64,000 nt of DNA from NCBI GenBank assembly GCA_902805475.1, contig CADCSX010000003.1, positions 3,720,001-3,784,000 on the forward strand. Reading direction: 5' to 3'. The first letter of the stretch is position 1. Every line of letters starts with the position of its first letter. Shown one piece after another: positions 44,991-56,633 of this stretch. Under the pieces are notes generated by a model. The model did not search any database, was not told where the DNA came from, and saw only the letters and a program-made list of their open reading frames with translations. The stretch comes from Entonaema liquescens (lineage: Eukaryota; Ascomycota; Sordariomycetes; Xylariales; Xylariaceae). A program made the translations under genes and the position numbers.

Positions 44991-45530
44991 TTATAATCTA
45001 CTGGATAAAAGATCCGCGAGAGTATCGTTTAAGCCATCCCCTTCCCATTCCTCGATATTAGCAACTTCCCATTCCATCTGTAAATATCGCAAGACGGCCC
45101 AGACCTGGTGAAATTCTCTATCGCTCTCCAGATCCTGGTCATTATCAGGATCAAACCTTCCGTGAGTCCACTCGCCACCGTAATCCCAGCTGAACCGAAG
45201 CGTGCGGATGATAAACCGAGCCGCATGGTCAAGCGCAGTCCATTTCCCCTTTTTGGGTGTCTTAGAGCCTACGTACTTGGGCAGCTCAAAGCCGTTTTTG
45301 GACCTACACCATCTGAATAGCTCGTCGCAATCGATATCCTCGACTTCTGCTTCTGCTTCAAGATAGTCTCGCCGGTACTCCGCAAAAAAGGGGGCGATGA
45401 ATTCCCCATCTAGTATCTGCCGCATAAAGTGCTTTTCATCATCGTGGAAACCCAGAAATAGACATAGCGTGTCGTATGCCTGTTGCAAAGCGACGAGCCG
45501 TTGCCGCGGGATGGCCTTGGTGGCTGCCAT
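44991..45530 (-). CDS. Hypothetical acidic helical protein
   Basis: 179 residues from the ATG at 45,530; an upstream TTG extension is not credible. It is rich in Trp, Asp and Glu, predicted mostly helical, with no signal peptide, membrane segment or recognised motif. Notable segments are YDTLCLFLGFHDDEKHFMRQ and RFIIRTLRFSWDYGGEW. I do not recognise the family. Confidence 0.72.
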   Translation of the reverse strand: MAATKAIPRQRLVALQQAYDTLCLFLGFHDDEKHFMRQILDGEFIAPFFAEYRRDYLEAEAEVEDIDCDELFRWCRSKNGFELPKYVGSKTPKKGKWTALDHAARFIIRTLRFSWDYGGEWTHGRFDPDNDQDLESDREFHQVWAVLRYLQMEWEVANIEEWEGDGLNDTLADLLSSRL

Positions 45531-46411
45531 GATGCGTATTAGAGACCTATCTAGTGGGTGGTCTTTTTGCAAAGACGGAGTTATTGAAAACACACTTATG
45601 AAAATGGGGGGGAGGAGGCAGGGGCACAATGATGCGGGATCGCGAGGGGCTTTGCGTCGTACTACGCGGAAAATCGGTGACCGATCCAATCACGATTCTC
45701 ACCGGGTTGCACGATAGCTGCATTTGCGTAAGCTAGCTTGTACTCTGCGGGAGTCGCGTATCTTCCGCGGCCATCGAGAGGCATGCAGCCAGCCACTGAC
45801 GCAGGGGAATCTTAGTCTGAGTACTGACTTGGCCTATAAACTCCGAGACTGCCACTTATTATTAAAGTTACACTATGATGGATTAGACATGATGTCGAGG
45901 CGAGGCCATTCCGATGGAGGGGCTTTATATGCATAGACTATGATTCAGCCATGAGCTTTGTTTGTTAAGTCACGGTCGATATTCAGGAGGCAACCGATAC
46001 GCCCCCGAGTCTGACTGCTAACTAATAAAATATATTAACTATTAACTATGGATAACTGTAACAATTATGATATTTAGGCGATGGCAGAAATGATAGATAA
46101 TAGAACAGTATACCATCTATATCCCAAGTTTAATAGAAAAAGAAGTATAGCAATCTGTATTCTCTTAAACTCCACCGTAGGCCCCTTGAGGCATGGTAAA
46201 ACTGTCATTTCCTAAACACAGTGGCCATAATCCACTCTGACAATATCGCACAAGCTTGAGATTCTCTAGATTATTCTCTAGACGAACATGTGCATAAAAA
46301 GACCCGATACGGGTAGCAATAGTAACCAGTATAGCGTCCACTCATGGAAATGGGTGTAGATTTGACCTCGTGATCAAAATCTACGCCACTCTTGACCGGT
46401 TTGTTTCCTGA
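45531..46411. other. Intergenic region
   Basis: 880 bp without a supported gene between two minus-strand hypotheticals. A 106-codon plus-strand frame at 45,397-45,717 is antisense to the hypothetical gene and is rejected. Confidence 0.55.
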
Positions 46412-47648
46412 TCATAGGTGAGAACCCGAGGGTACTTCTATCTTGATGGATTCAGGAACAGGTTGTGCTGGGGGCGGAGCCGATGCACGTCTTTGCCGAT
46501 GATAACTTGCGACTGAAGGTACGGTGAGATATTTCTGCCCCTCAAACTGGCGGGTTCGAGGTTTTGATGTAGGCTTGGCCTCCGGAAAGTTTAAATCACA
46601 TCCAACCGGTGGTTTGATTGCAGGATTTGCATCGTTAGATGTGACGGGTCTTGTATTAAGGCGGTCTTGAGCTTTAACCTCTGAGCTCGTCCCGGAGCCT
46701 ACCTCTGGGCTTTGGGCGACGGCGTTGTTCTGTGATGAGGAACTGCAGTTCTCTATCCTTTGCGATATTTCCAAAGGAAAAAGTGGCTCGATGGGTCCAC
46801 AAGCTTGGCTCAGCAACCTATCTATTAGGCTACGCCATGCGTCAAAACAATGAGCCATATCTGCGACGAGTTGAGCCTCAAGGTAGCGCCTAAAGTCTGA
46901 GGGCTCAGTCTGAAGGCCGGTAGCTGTCTGGAAAGGCATATCTTGCCCGCATGTTGCACAACGTCCTGTAGTTGCTGTTGGGCTTGCTGATGATGATGAT
47001 GATTGTTCTGCTGTTGCTGTTGAATTATATTAGCCTATCCTGTTGCGTACGTGCAGAAATTAACGACTACTTACGAACGGAGGTTTTTTCTGATGGCTTT
47101 GGAAATTGGGACCTGAATATATCCTGAGTATCGAAGTTTATAGTCTTTTGCTCTTCTCTAGGCTGCTCGAGTATACGTAGTGTTCTCTCCCGTTCGGCTA
47201 ATATATCTGTCTCTTTTGTCGGCTCGGTAGGTCCTGGGGGTAAGCCCATAGAGGCTGAGCAATTGAGAGACATGCGAAATTCCTCTAGGAGGCTAAGACG
47301 TGGTTCGTTGTTGCTAGGCAAAGACAATTGTAGTCTATCACAGAAAGGAGCCCGTAATGAGCTGGGCACCTCACGCGGTCTACTTATGTCTACTGCTGTA
47401 CTCCTCTTCTCAGGTGCTGCCTCCTTGAATAACCATTTCGGAAAACGCCGTGTTGGCCATAGCCGGTGGAGGAATCTCTGTATACCGTTTGAGGTAACTT
47501 GTGGTGACGACACAGGTCTGAATCTGGCAGGTCTAGTTGGTCTCTTTCGCGGTGCTGAGGCAGGTCTGAATATGGCGGGCCCAGTTGGATCCCTCCAAGT
47601 CTGCGCGGAGACTTCTGGAATAAATGTACTGGAATTGTTAGATGACAT
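46412..47648 (-). CDS. Hypothetical, disordered protein with a CxxC knuckle
   Basis: Two exons on the minus strand, 47,648-47,075 and 47,016-46,412, with a 58-nt intron (GTAAGT, CTAAT branch, AACAG; phase 1), give 392 residues. The N-terminal half is Pro/Arg/Ser rich. After the intron comes a Ser/Thr/Ala stretch and then TGRCATCGQDMPFQTATG, a single Cys-x2-Cys knuckle. A short helical domain (EPSDFRRYLEAQLVADMAHCFDAWRSLIDRLL, in two halves) follows. The tail is again disordered. I do not recognise the family. Confidence 0.72.
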
Positions 47649-48903
47649 TGTGGCTAATCATACCAAGTACAGGTAGAAAAATCTACTATGGCACTTGTAG
47701 GTTTCGTAGATTATTTGAAAGAAAATATAATGATACCGGCAACTGGCATAATACGTAGAAGGGAGGAAGAAATATAATGGGATACGGCGGGATACCTAGA
47801 GATATATGAGCGCGCAAAGAGGTCGGACGAGGAGCTAATTAAGTATCTAACAATAGAGAGCCGTAGCTATGAAGACCCAGGGGCCATTGTTATTCTTGCT
47901 CAAGCCTGTGCATACCTGGGTAAGTTTTGCTACGGACTGGTCTGGCATGTTGGGTCGACGGGAGACTGAGCCTCCCCCCTTTAAATTTCGAAAAATAGTC
48001 ACAATTAGGTTACACCATGGCAAGGTCTATCAGAAGGTTTACCATAATCAATATAACTAGGTAACTTAAGAATCGCTATGACATTATAATTGGAGGTCTG
48101 ATCAAGGACTATCAGCAGTGCCAGCGTTAATGGAAGCTATAGTGCTATACCACGGGCAGTTTGTTTACATTGTAAAGCGCTACGTTGGACATATATCCAC
48201 TCACTAGTCTAGAAGTTTAAGTACATAAGGTTAAGGTTAATACTATACTATTATCTCTTACGGTAGTTTATTGAGATGAGGCAAATATACCTAGAGGTAG
48301 GCTCTGGAACTATATTGCGGTAAAACTACTCTCGGTCTCATTTCTAACTCACAGCTCCTTATTAATGTTAACAACAAACCTTTAAAAAGTCTCCTTATAT
48401 GTATCGAGGCTAGTTCCTTTAACCTTTGTTCGTTTTAATCTTCGATACAGATGAAGCAACCAATCGCGGTAAATTCTCCTTGGATAGTCGAGGAGCGCAT
48501 GCTAACTAGATCAAGCAGCAGGAAATATTCAGACAAGAATTCTGTATTAATCAGCTTCATGGTCTATCGGAAATACCTAACGCTGCTATAACCCCCTCAG
48601 AATGAACATCTTGCTCCAGTTTATTCATAATGTTCCCCGCATTACATCACCCCCCAAACCGGAAGATATCTCAGCATCATGCATTCCAGAGAGTATGCAA
48701 GTACCTACGCATTCTGGAGTTGGTTCCGGAATATGGAATAATTCGGTTCACGTTCACTTCGTATTCGTGCTCCCTAGAGCTCGGCACTTGATATATAATA
48801 GCGTCCCAAATTACATAATTATATGAGCCTCTCTACTTAGAATTTAATCATAATTCCTATAGCTTCGTACTGCATTTTGATTTAATCTTGAAGTATATAA
48901 AGT
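47649..48903. other. Gene-poor stretch, AT-richer than its neighbours
   Basis: 1.25 kb between 47,649 and 48,903 with many short direct TTAAGG/TAAGGTTAA-like motifs around 48,200-48,240 and no coding signal. It may be decayed transposon DNA, but no ends or target duplication were found. A TATATAAAG sequence at 48,893-48,902 directly precedes the next ATG. Confidence 0.5.
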
Positions 48904-50300
48904 ATGAAGTTAACCATATCTGTCGCAACTGGCCTCCTCAGCCATGTAGTGGCACAAGCTAACTTTCCAGTAGCGCTTAACAGCACTTTCGGGACTACTG
49001 GTCCGCGAAATGTTCGTATTGATTCAGGGACATATGGACCACAAGTGGAAGAATATCACTATTTCTATGATCAGTGGCCCATTGGACTAGCTGTGTCGAA
49101 AACAGGGCGTGTTTTCACTTGCTATACGCGGGGAACGTACGCATACACATTGGGCGAAGTCATTAATGAGACGGCCGAGTCGGCATACCCTAACTTGGAG
49201 CTGAATACCCCTCCTCAGGGACTCTCTAACGTTAGCAACGGTATCACGTTTGGTAGTAATGACGGAAGTCATTTTATTAGCGTCAAGCTCTGTACGTAAC
49301 ACCCGATGACACACTATGGGTGCTTGATACTGGACGCCCAACTATTACTCAAGACGAGAGAATCAGTATGCCATACGCCGCGTCGGGGGCCCCAAGCTAG
49401 TCGCTATCAGCTTAGCTTCGAACAGCATTAGCAAAACATACACGTTACCTCCAACGGTTCATTATCCGGACTCTTACATGAACGACTTGCGGTTTGACCT
49501 TCGGCCTAATGCCACCGAATCGGGAGGCGGTATTGCGTACATCGTAGACAGCAGCAACGAAGGGAGAACAGGGTTCATCATGATCGACCTAGCAACGGGG
49601 AGAGCTGGAGGCAGTTGAATCAACACCCTAGTACCCAGGTTATATCTGAAGATGTTCCTAGTTACAACGGTATTCCATTTTACCTGCGTCAACAGGGGCA
49701 TCCGCTAGGTTTCCAAGAAGAGGGTCTCGATGGAGCTGAGTTAGATCAGTACGGAGAGGTAAAGGAAACGGACTCGGTGATCTCGAACACGGCTAATGTT
49801 AGTAGGTGATGTACTATTCTGCGCTGACTACAGATTACCTCTATTCGATAGAAACCCGGTATCTAAGGGCAAACCCAAATAGCGACCCGCTTGCCAAAAA
49901 GAATGCCTTTGATAATGTCAAGAATTTAGGCCAGAGGGGCGGAAATGCGAATGGATTTACGGGAGATAGCCTCGGAAACGTGTACATGTTAATGCCGGAG
50001 CACAATGCAATATTCATATACAAGTACGCGACCATATGGGCTGGTTGAACTTTCGTGTTGGATGAAACGCTAACTTCTCTCAGTTACACGACTCAATTAA
50101 CAGTGCCGTATATCAGAGACCCTCGTGTCGTCTGGCCAGATAGCGCCAACGTAGGATGGGATGGGTATCTTTATGTAACAATTAACCAACTCCCGTACCA
50201 ACCGAATTGGAACAATGGTGTCGATAGACGTGTCTATCCGGGATTGATATTGAGGACAAAGCTCCCTGATGGCGCCAGCAAGAACACAATATTAATGTAA
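48904..50300 (+). CDS. Secreted MRJP/Yellow-family-like protein; three frame breaks
   Basis: N-terminal signal peptide MKLTISVATGLLSHVVAQA, then the beta-propeller of the major-royal-jelly/Yellow family: YDQWPIGLAVSKTGRVFTCY, LWVLDTGRP, YMNDLRFDLRPN, GGIAYIVDSS, LGNVYMLMPEHNAIFIY, RDPRVVWPDSANVGWDGYLY. Introns at 49,759-49,805 and 50,024-50,083 splice cleanly. The frame is lost three times by one missing base: at about 49,284 (VQALYV expected), at 49,385-49,389 (a run of 5 G where 6 fit) and at about 49,597-49,600 (4 G where 5 fit). All conserved segments survive, so this is either a recently broken gene or one with consensus errors in G runs. It was left as one locus. Confidence 0.75.
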
Positions 50301-50412
50301 CCCATATGGAACAATTGCAGTTAGTGTTAACTAATTTGTTTCATTCATTCATACAAGCTCTTCGACTATCGATGAAGAACCTTGATCATAATACTTGGAT
50401 GATATTATCGCA

Positions 50413-50716
50413 TTAATTTGTGCTTCCCCGTCCCCCCTGTCCGCTTCCAGGGCCGTGTGTTAGACCCTGACTTTGACCTCCACTGGCACTTACGCCCTTC
50501 AGTCCTGCGCCGTCTTCATGTTCGGGCAGCTCCGCGGTCTTATCCGCTCGTGCGACGTGGTCCTTTTGATATCATTGTCAGCGAGAGACTAAACTGGGTT
50601 AGTGAACGAGCTGAACTTACAGTAGACTCTTTGCCAGCACCGTGGATGATGTTGTGATCAGTCTCGGGAGAGAGATCTTGGGCGTTGTGGGCTCGACCGC
50701 TTCCGTCACGAGGCAT
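50413..50716 (-). CDS. Small hydrophilic Gly-rich protein with an in-frame optional intron
   Basis: Minus-strand exons 50,716-50,621 and 50,562-50,413 (intron 58 nt, GTAAGT, CTGAC branch, AAAAG) give 81 residues: MPRDGSGRAHNAQDLSPETD, then HNIIHGAGKEST, then DHVARADKTAELPEHEDGAG. A second perfect intron signature lies inside exon 2: GTAAGT at 50,493, CTAAC, and GACAG ending at 50,437. It is 57 nt long, so removing it keeps the frame and yields a 62-residue form. Such small Asp/Gly/His-rich proteins are common in filamentous fungi and often stress- or conidiation-linked; the function is not assigned. Confidence 0.72.
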
Positions 50717-51568
50717 CTTGAATCAGAAGTGTGTTTTATTTAAGTGTGTAATAAAAACAGAAGCTTGGTTGACTTGGTTTCGAGTGATGTGATTTGTTGT
50801 AGTTTTAGTCTGTCTTTTTTACACGAATATGAAAAGGATATGTAGCTGATAGCTTGAGTATTTAAGTTGATAGCTTCAAGATATCTGACGTCATTGATGA
50901 CATTAAAACCCATAAATTTGTATGAGGTCAGCTCTACGTCATGACGAACATAAACATAAATATATTTGCAGATCTCAGTCGATATGACACTGTGAATATT
51001 CGGGTCACTTCTAGTTCATCTCATAGCTGGACAAGCTACAGCTATTATATAAGAGTGGCTGTCGAATGGATCCCTGAACAGTGATGAATTATATTATTCA
51101 TCTCAATTAGTCAGCTTAGTATGAAGCTATTCGGGATATTCTTAGATGAGAAATCTAGAATAGGGGTCCGACGATAGCCTCATTTTCAAAAGTGGAGAAG
51201 ACACCTAAATAAACAATGAAGCTAACTGAGTGTTAACTAAGTGTCAAACAATAGTTAAGCTTGCTGCCGAATACCACTCGGGATGCGTAACTTCAAACTG
51301 TCCGAGCTGAGACGTTTTTGGAGATGAATCGCGCAATCCCTTACGCGCCTGTTCTTCCTGTTATTGGGTAATGGTATCGGGTTATGCGCAGGATGACCCC
51401 GCGTATTGGTAAGCAGCGTCCGTTGATGCCGGCATAAAGTGTAGGTCCGTAGATATAAGTTGAGATTATGAAGACCGCGAAGCTGGAGTATTTCTTATAT
51501 TTCTCACTGCCATCTGAGTATCTTGCCTGCTCTTTTACTCACTGTCTCTGTCTTGACATCTCAAGAAA
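50717..51568. other. Divergent intergenic region
   Basis: Upstream DNA of the small Gly-rich gene (-) and the glutathione transferase gene (+). A TATAAG sequence lies at about 51,454-51,459, 110 bp before the GST start. No gene was seen. Confidence 0.55.
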
Positions 51569-52391
51569 ATGGCGACACCAAAGATTAAGTTATATACCAA
51601 CCATCGTTGCCCATGTGCGAAGGTCCCGTCTAAGTTTCGAAGAAATAGGAGCTGATAAATATACTCACCAGGGGCTCACCGGGCGCACATTTCCCTTGCC
51701 GAACTCGGGCTGCCGTTCGAAGAGGAGATTATTGATTTGAGCGTTCCCCGCACTCCCGAGTACCTGAAGATCAACCCCCGGGGTTTAGTTCCGTCCATCG
51801 AGTATAATGGAGAGATCCTTACCGAGTCGGGTATCATTTCCGACTTCCTGGCCGATGCTCACCCTTCCCATCTTCTCCCGGCTTCGAATGCTCCTGGTGG
51901 AGCTTTGCTTCGTGCTAGGATCGCTTTCTTCGTCGACACATTCATCTCGAAGGTGAACAGCAACTTCTTCAAGGTACAATTTGCCAATAGCGCCGAGGAA
52001 GCGGAGAGTTTCGTCAAGGCGTATGTTGATGCGGCCGCGAAGGAACTCGAGCCGCTCCTCGCCAATGCTGCTCCCTTCTTCAACGGCAGTGACAAGCTTA
52101 CGCAGGCTGAGGTAATTATTTCCTTTATTCTCACCGCCTGTTTTATCATCTAGTATAGAGACTGAATCATTCTAGGTCTTGACGGGGAGCTTCGTTATTC
52201 GTCTTTTTACACTATCCGAGTATGGCCTCCTACCTGCGAACTTACTTGCCGATGTCGCCGCCAAGGCGCCTAACTTCTACAAATGGGGAGAAGCTGTCTC
52301 TAAGCATCCTAGCGTAACAGGAATATACGACGCAGCTGCAGTTGCAGAGGGAACGAAGGCGAGAATAGCTAAGCTACGAGCATCTGCTTAA
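51569..52391 (+). CDS. Glutathione S-transferase
   Basis: Three exons, 51,569-51,614, 51,672-52,111 and 52,176-52,391, give 233 residues. Exon 1 is only 46 nt, and its last base pairs with the first two of exon 2 to make the Trp of CPWAHRAH, the thioredoxin-fold active-site loop with its catalytic Cys. Further marks are PRGLVPSIEYNGEILTES (cis-Pro and Glu-Ser of the glutathione site) and the helical C-terminal domain. The first donor (GTGCGA) is slightly unusual but is the only one that gives the motif. The CPWAHR loop is typical of omega-like fungal GSTs (dehydroascorbate or thiol-transfer activity). Cytosolic; no target signal seen. Confidence 0.9.
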
Positions 52392-53180
52392 ACGGGTCGT
52401 TTGTAAATAGGTTAGGGATACCTAGAAGAGTTACTAGTTTAATACAAGCTGTTAAGCTACCCTACGTGCAGTATTCTTGTCGAGATATTTCGGAGTTAGT
52501 ATAATAGCCGGTATAAGCAACTGACAAGGATGAATCTGCTTTGCCCCCCCCCGGGATTTGGGGATTCCCTGCATTTATCACGATCCTGGATAAGTCATCT
52601 ATGAATAGTAATTTATTGTTATAATTGGTCAGACTAATAAGACTGGAGTACCTAATATAAAGCCAGATGAGAAAACTATAGGGAATCGATAACATTATAT
52701 TATATCGTTTCCAACCGCATAACGTATAACCACCGCAAACCCTTGTAGCCCTAAGGCTCGTCTGTGCAGTCGGCGTTTGCTCCCCTTAGGTTAGGTAATT
52801 TATATAAATGCATGTCTTTATGCAGCACCTTAGGGCGAAGTGAGAAAGCGGTTAAGCGCGCGTAACCCACTCATAAAATCCTACATATCCCTCTCAACCC
52901 ATGCAAATTGTCCCTCTTTTCCTAGGCTTACATATCCCTTTTATTAGGCATACATCCCAAGCTGCTCAATAATACTACTGTATCCCATTAACGTATCTCT
53001 GCTATAGTTGCGACAGCTGCGACAGATATATTCAAGGCAGAAGAAGTAACATTCGTTGAGCAGAGCTCCCTCATTTGGGATCATGGGCTCCTTGCTTTCT
53101 AACAAGGCGTATATTGGCATACGGTAAAGTTTTAGGATATTGGCCGGAAACACTTGGGCCAACCTGAGGCGGAAGTCCAG
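52392..53180. other. Intergenic region
   Basis: Contains a C10 run at about 52,544-52,553 and no supported gene. A minus-strand frame at 52,944-53,213 overlaps the next gene's start and is probably spurious. Confidence 0.55.
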
Positions 53181-54860
53181 ATGTCGGACGCGATGAGCCG
53201 CGATCTTGTACACTTGACCCGTCAGCCCCAGTTATCACCCGATTCCACGGAATCGGGTTCAGACTCTACCGAATATGGACAAGAAGCAACCTTAGGATCG
53301 TCTAGTAGTTCGGAACAACCTCCGAAGCTGAACCCGACGTCTACTCGCGGTCATCGTAAGCGAACACATAGTCCCGAAGTCTGGGAATCACACAAGGCAG
53401 AGATTGGTCGCCTCTACTTGGACGAGAATAAACGACTTAAAGATGTGATGGAAATTATGGAGGACCGGTGGGGGTTTCGCGCATCGTAAGCTTTGTCTAA
53501 AAGTTTGCCTTGATTTTTTTCTTGTCCGTTAACTAAGCCAGTCTTCAAGTCAGAAGATGTACAAGACGAAACTCACGCAGTGGAAGTTCTTCAAGAACAA
53601 TCGCCAAGTTGACGTAGCAAATATCCTTTACTTGCAGCGTCACCGCCTAGCCATCGGAAAAGAAACTACTTTCCGTAGAAATGGTAAATTAATCGATGTA
53701 GAGGCCTATATGAGGAGAAGAGGGGTCAGCGCGTTCGACCTCGTCGAAGTAGCCGACTTGGGAGACTTACCGCCAACTGTAAGGTGCCGGACACCGCCTT
53801 CGGTTCCCAGGCTCCTAGACCCCCCTGGCGAACTCTGTATCAAGGAGAGATTCTTTCAATGGACATCTCAAAGTTCATCAAGCCCCGCCCGATAGATACC
53901 GACTATCTGAAGAAGCTAGACGCCCACCACACGAGCAAAGCCCTCCTTTCTGTCCAGTTATTAACTCACGGATGCTGGCTCTTTTCAGAGGGCCGAAATG
54001 TGGAGGGTGGGTGGTTCTGTCGGGGTGCTTTTGCTCTCCTGCATCATATACTGGAGACATCTGCATCTCTATCGTTCTTTGAGATGATGATGGCCATACA
54101 AAGGTATCCGAATGCGGAGATAATACGAGAACTTTGGAGCTACCTCTCGAGATATGCTGCTGCTATTGACGGGGTGAACCAACCCCTTCATCGGGTATTG
54201 GTGTCCTTTGCCAAGTTTTCACAACAACACAGCTTAGATAACAATGTCAACGTGTTAGACTGGGCCCTGCAGTGGGCTTCGGGTAGGTTCAATAGTTCCT
54301 TCGACGGTAAACCATTCGACTACACTCTGCTCAAGCCTTGGGACCTTGGGCCTATATGGGACTCGTATCATCGATACTACCTCTGCTTGAATCATTGGGA
54401 GGTCGATGATATACCAACAGCAACGCTACCGAATCTGGACATCGTTCAGGATCCTTCAAACCTGCGAGCCGACTTGTTACTCATTTTTGGGAATCAGTGT
54501 AATTGGAGCGACGATAGACTCCCGAAAATCGCATTGAAAGTTCTAGAACAGAACCAGTCGTCTCCCAACCCTTCGGATTACCTCCAATTTGTTGGCGAAT
54601 ACTGCATGGCCCACTATAGCAAGTCCCGGTCTACTGGGGAAGATCCCACAACGAGTGCCGAGCATAAACTAGCAAGGGAATACCTGGAGTCGGCTGCCAG
54701 CCTCCAGGGGAAAGCTTGGCCTCCTGGGAAGAATTATTACGAAACTCTAACGCTTCTTGAGAGTTGGTATCTCGAGGCTGACGACTACGAATCTGCGGAC
54801 GCCACCCGAAGAAAACGGGATCATGATTGTGCAGATATATTCAATTCTCTGGCGAAATAA
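53181..54860 (+). CDS. Clr5-domain protein; frame break in a C run
   Basis: Exon 1 53,181-53,485 and exon 2 53,550-54,860, with a 64-nt intron whose acceptor at 53,547-53,549 (CAAG) keeps the frame. Residues about 64-115 are a Clr5 domain (EVWESHKAEIGRLYLDENKRL, then MYKTKLTQWKF), the plant-homeodomain-free DNA-binding-like module named after S. pombe Clr5. After a linker (EVADLGDLPPTVRCRTPP) the frame is lost at 53,819-53,825, where a run of 6 C would need 7. It resumes as WRTLYQGEILSMDISKFI and a long alpha-helical, ankyrin-free C-terminal part to 54,860. About 538 residues if read through. The role is probably transcriptional regulation. Start is the first ATG in frame. Confidence 0.8.
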
Positions 54861-55620
54861 GCACTCTATCGGTCTTCGTATGCGCATTACGAGGCTATAT
54901 ATTTTCAGTTAGGAAGGACGGGTTCTTATTTAAGTTATTTCGAGTGCTCAATTGGAAGCGATACCAGGCGTTTGAGTCTATAGCATATACTTGGCAGTTA
55001 AGCCTAATATATATGAAATATATAATAGCGTCATCAACTAGATTGGAATAAGTTATAGTTGTCTTGGAATTCGTGGCTCAGTCTTCAATTCTTGTTAAAC
55101 CCCTGAGCCCTGAGCAGTAAAGTAGGTTCTGACCTCCACAATCGGTAAGGCGGTGCCGAGTTTCGCTTTGAAGTCGTCAGCATCGAACAAGTCTGGAATG
55201 TAACAACGGTGGCTGAGACGGCCGAGGATTCGGGGAGATATTTATGGATCATACCAGGATCACATAAGATGATCAGCACTCATAGTGCACATTTAGCAAT
55301 CTGGCAATTCAAAATAGAAACTCTCCCCTTTCTAATGCGGTTCCACCGTAGCTCGATTGGTATTTGCGCCAATGCAATGATACCCGCTTACCATCTTCGT
55401 AAACCAGATAACTGGGGGAAGATGTTCCATTGTGATAGGCTGGCTGTCCGGCGAAATGAAGATGTTGTGTTCCATACCACAGCACGCGGTCAGCGGCTTC
55501 GTAAAATCGATGGACCCTTGTTGTCTTTGCTAGTATATATATAAAGCGTACCGCAGGAACTCTGTAAGATCAACAAGATCAATAAGACATCAAGTCCTAA
55601 ACCTACAACAAACTTACACG
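54861..55620. promoter_or_regulatory. Upstream region of the feruloyl-esterase-type gene with TATA box
   Basis: GTATATATATAAAG at 55,533-55,546 lies 75-88 nt before the ATG at 55,621, a good distance for a TATA box. The rest of the interval has no supported gene; a frame at 55,209-55,544 starts at GTG and has no family resemblance. Confidence 0.6.
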
Positions 55621-56633
55621 ATGCACTCCCCTTCGCTTGCTTCTCTCGCCCTTATCTCCCTTGCCAGCACGGCACAGGGCAAAGTCGCCGGCTGTGGTCA
55701 GAAGCCGTCTTTCTCGCCTGGCGACTTCAAGAACTACACTACTTCGGACGGTCGCGAGTATCGCGTGTTCCTACCGGCCAACTACGACTCTAACAAAGAG
55801 ACGCCTCTTATTCTTAGCTACCACGGCGCCAACAGGGTCATTTCGCACCAAGTTGATTTGGACAAGTTGACCGATCCCTTTTTCAACAAGGACCACATTG
55901 TTGTGTACCTGCAAGGTTTAGATGTAAGTCCATTACATCATATCAGCTTACACCAATGTTATTTCGTTGCTAATATCCGGAACAGGGTAGCCGACCTGGT
56001 CACACCCAATGGCAAGGAGCACCGGGCTGCAAGTCTGACGACTTCGGTTTCACGAACGATGCGCTGGATGCCATAAGCAAGGAAATATGTGTGGACGAGA
56101 AGCGCATCTACGCGACAGGTAAATCTCAAGGTGGTGGTTTCGTGGGCCAGCTTGCGTGCAACAAGGATCTATCGAAGAGGATCGCGGCTTTTGCCCCGGT
56201 CTCAGGAGCCTACTATATCACGGCGATTGACGTGGAAGAGGACTGCCACCCGGAGACCGTCGAGGTGCCTTGCGACGCGGGCCGCGACAACATCCCGATC
56301 CTGGCCTTCCACGGCGGCGGCGATACCACGATCAAGTACAACGGAGGCTTCCGCTCTGGAGCTTGCCTACCGGCCGTCAACTCCTGGGCCAAGCAATGGG
56401 CGGCGAGGGACAACTTGGGCCAGACGCCCTCCAACTCGACGATCGCTGGTTCGGAGAACGGTGTTAAGATGGCCTTCGGAAATGGCTTAGTGTCGCTCGT
56501 GTACGATGGCGACAACATTGGCCACGCCTGGCCCTCTACCCAGCCCAACGAGGACAACGACGGAAAGAACCTGGCTGCTTTCAACGCCAGCACGTCGATT
56601 ATCGAGTTTTTCCGAGGCCACAGCTTGGCTTAA
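55621..56633 (+). CDS. Secreted feruloyl-esterase-type carboxylesterase (CE1-like)
   Basis: Exons 55,621-55,923 and 55,986-56,633 (intron 62 nt, phase 0) give 316 residues. Signal peptide MHSPSLASLALISLASTAQG, cleaved probably before KVAGCG. The nucleophile motif is TGKSQGGGFVG (Gly-x-Ser-x-Gly), and the catalytic His is in NIGHAWPS near the C-terminus. ILSYHGAN supplies the oxyanion-hole strand. Several Cys suggest disulfides. The fold is that of the LpqC/feruloyl esterase C and polyhydroxybutyrate-depolymerase-like group, which releases ferulic acid from plant cell-wall xylans or cleaves related esters. No binding module is attached. Consistent with a plant-litter or endophyte lifestyle. 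Confidence 0.88.

Noticed and set aside
52944..53213. 89-codon minus-strand frame
   Set aside because: It overlaps the start of the Clr5-domain gene, starts at a non-ATG codon and resembles no family.
55085..55544. Frames on both strands between the Clr5-domain and esterase genes
   Set aside because: They begin at TTG or GTG, overlap each other on opposite strands, and have no recognisable domain; the interval is better explained as promoter.
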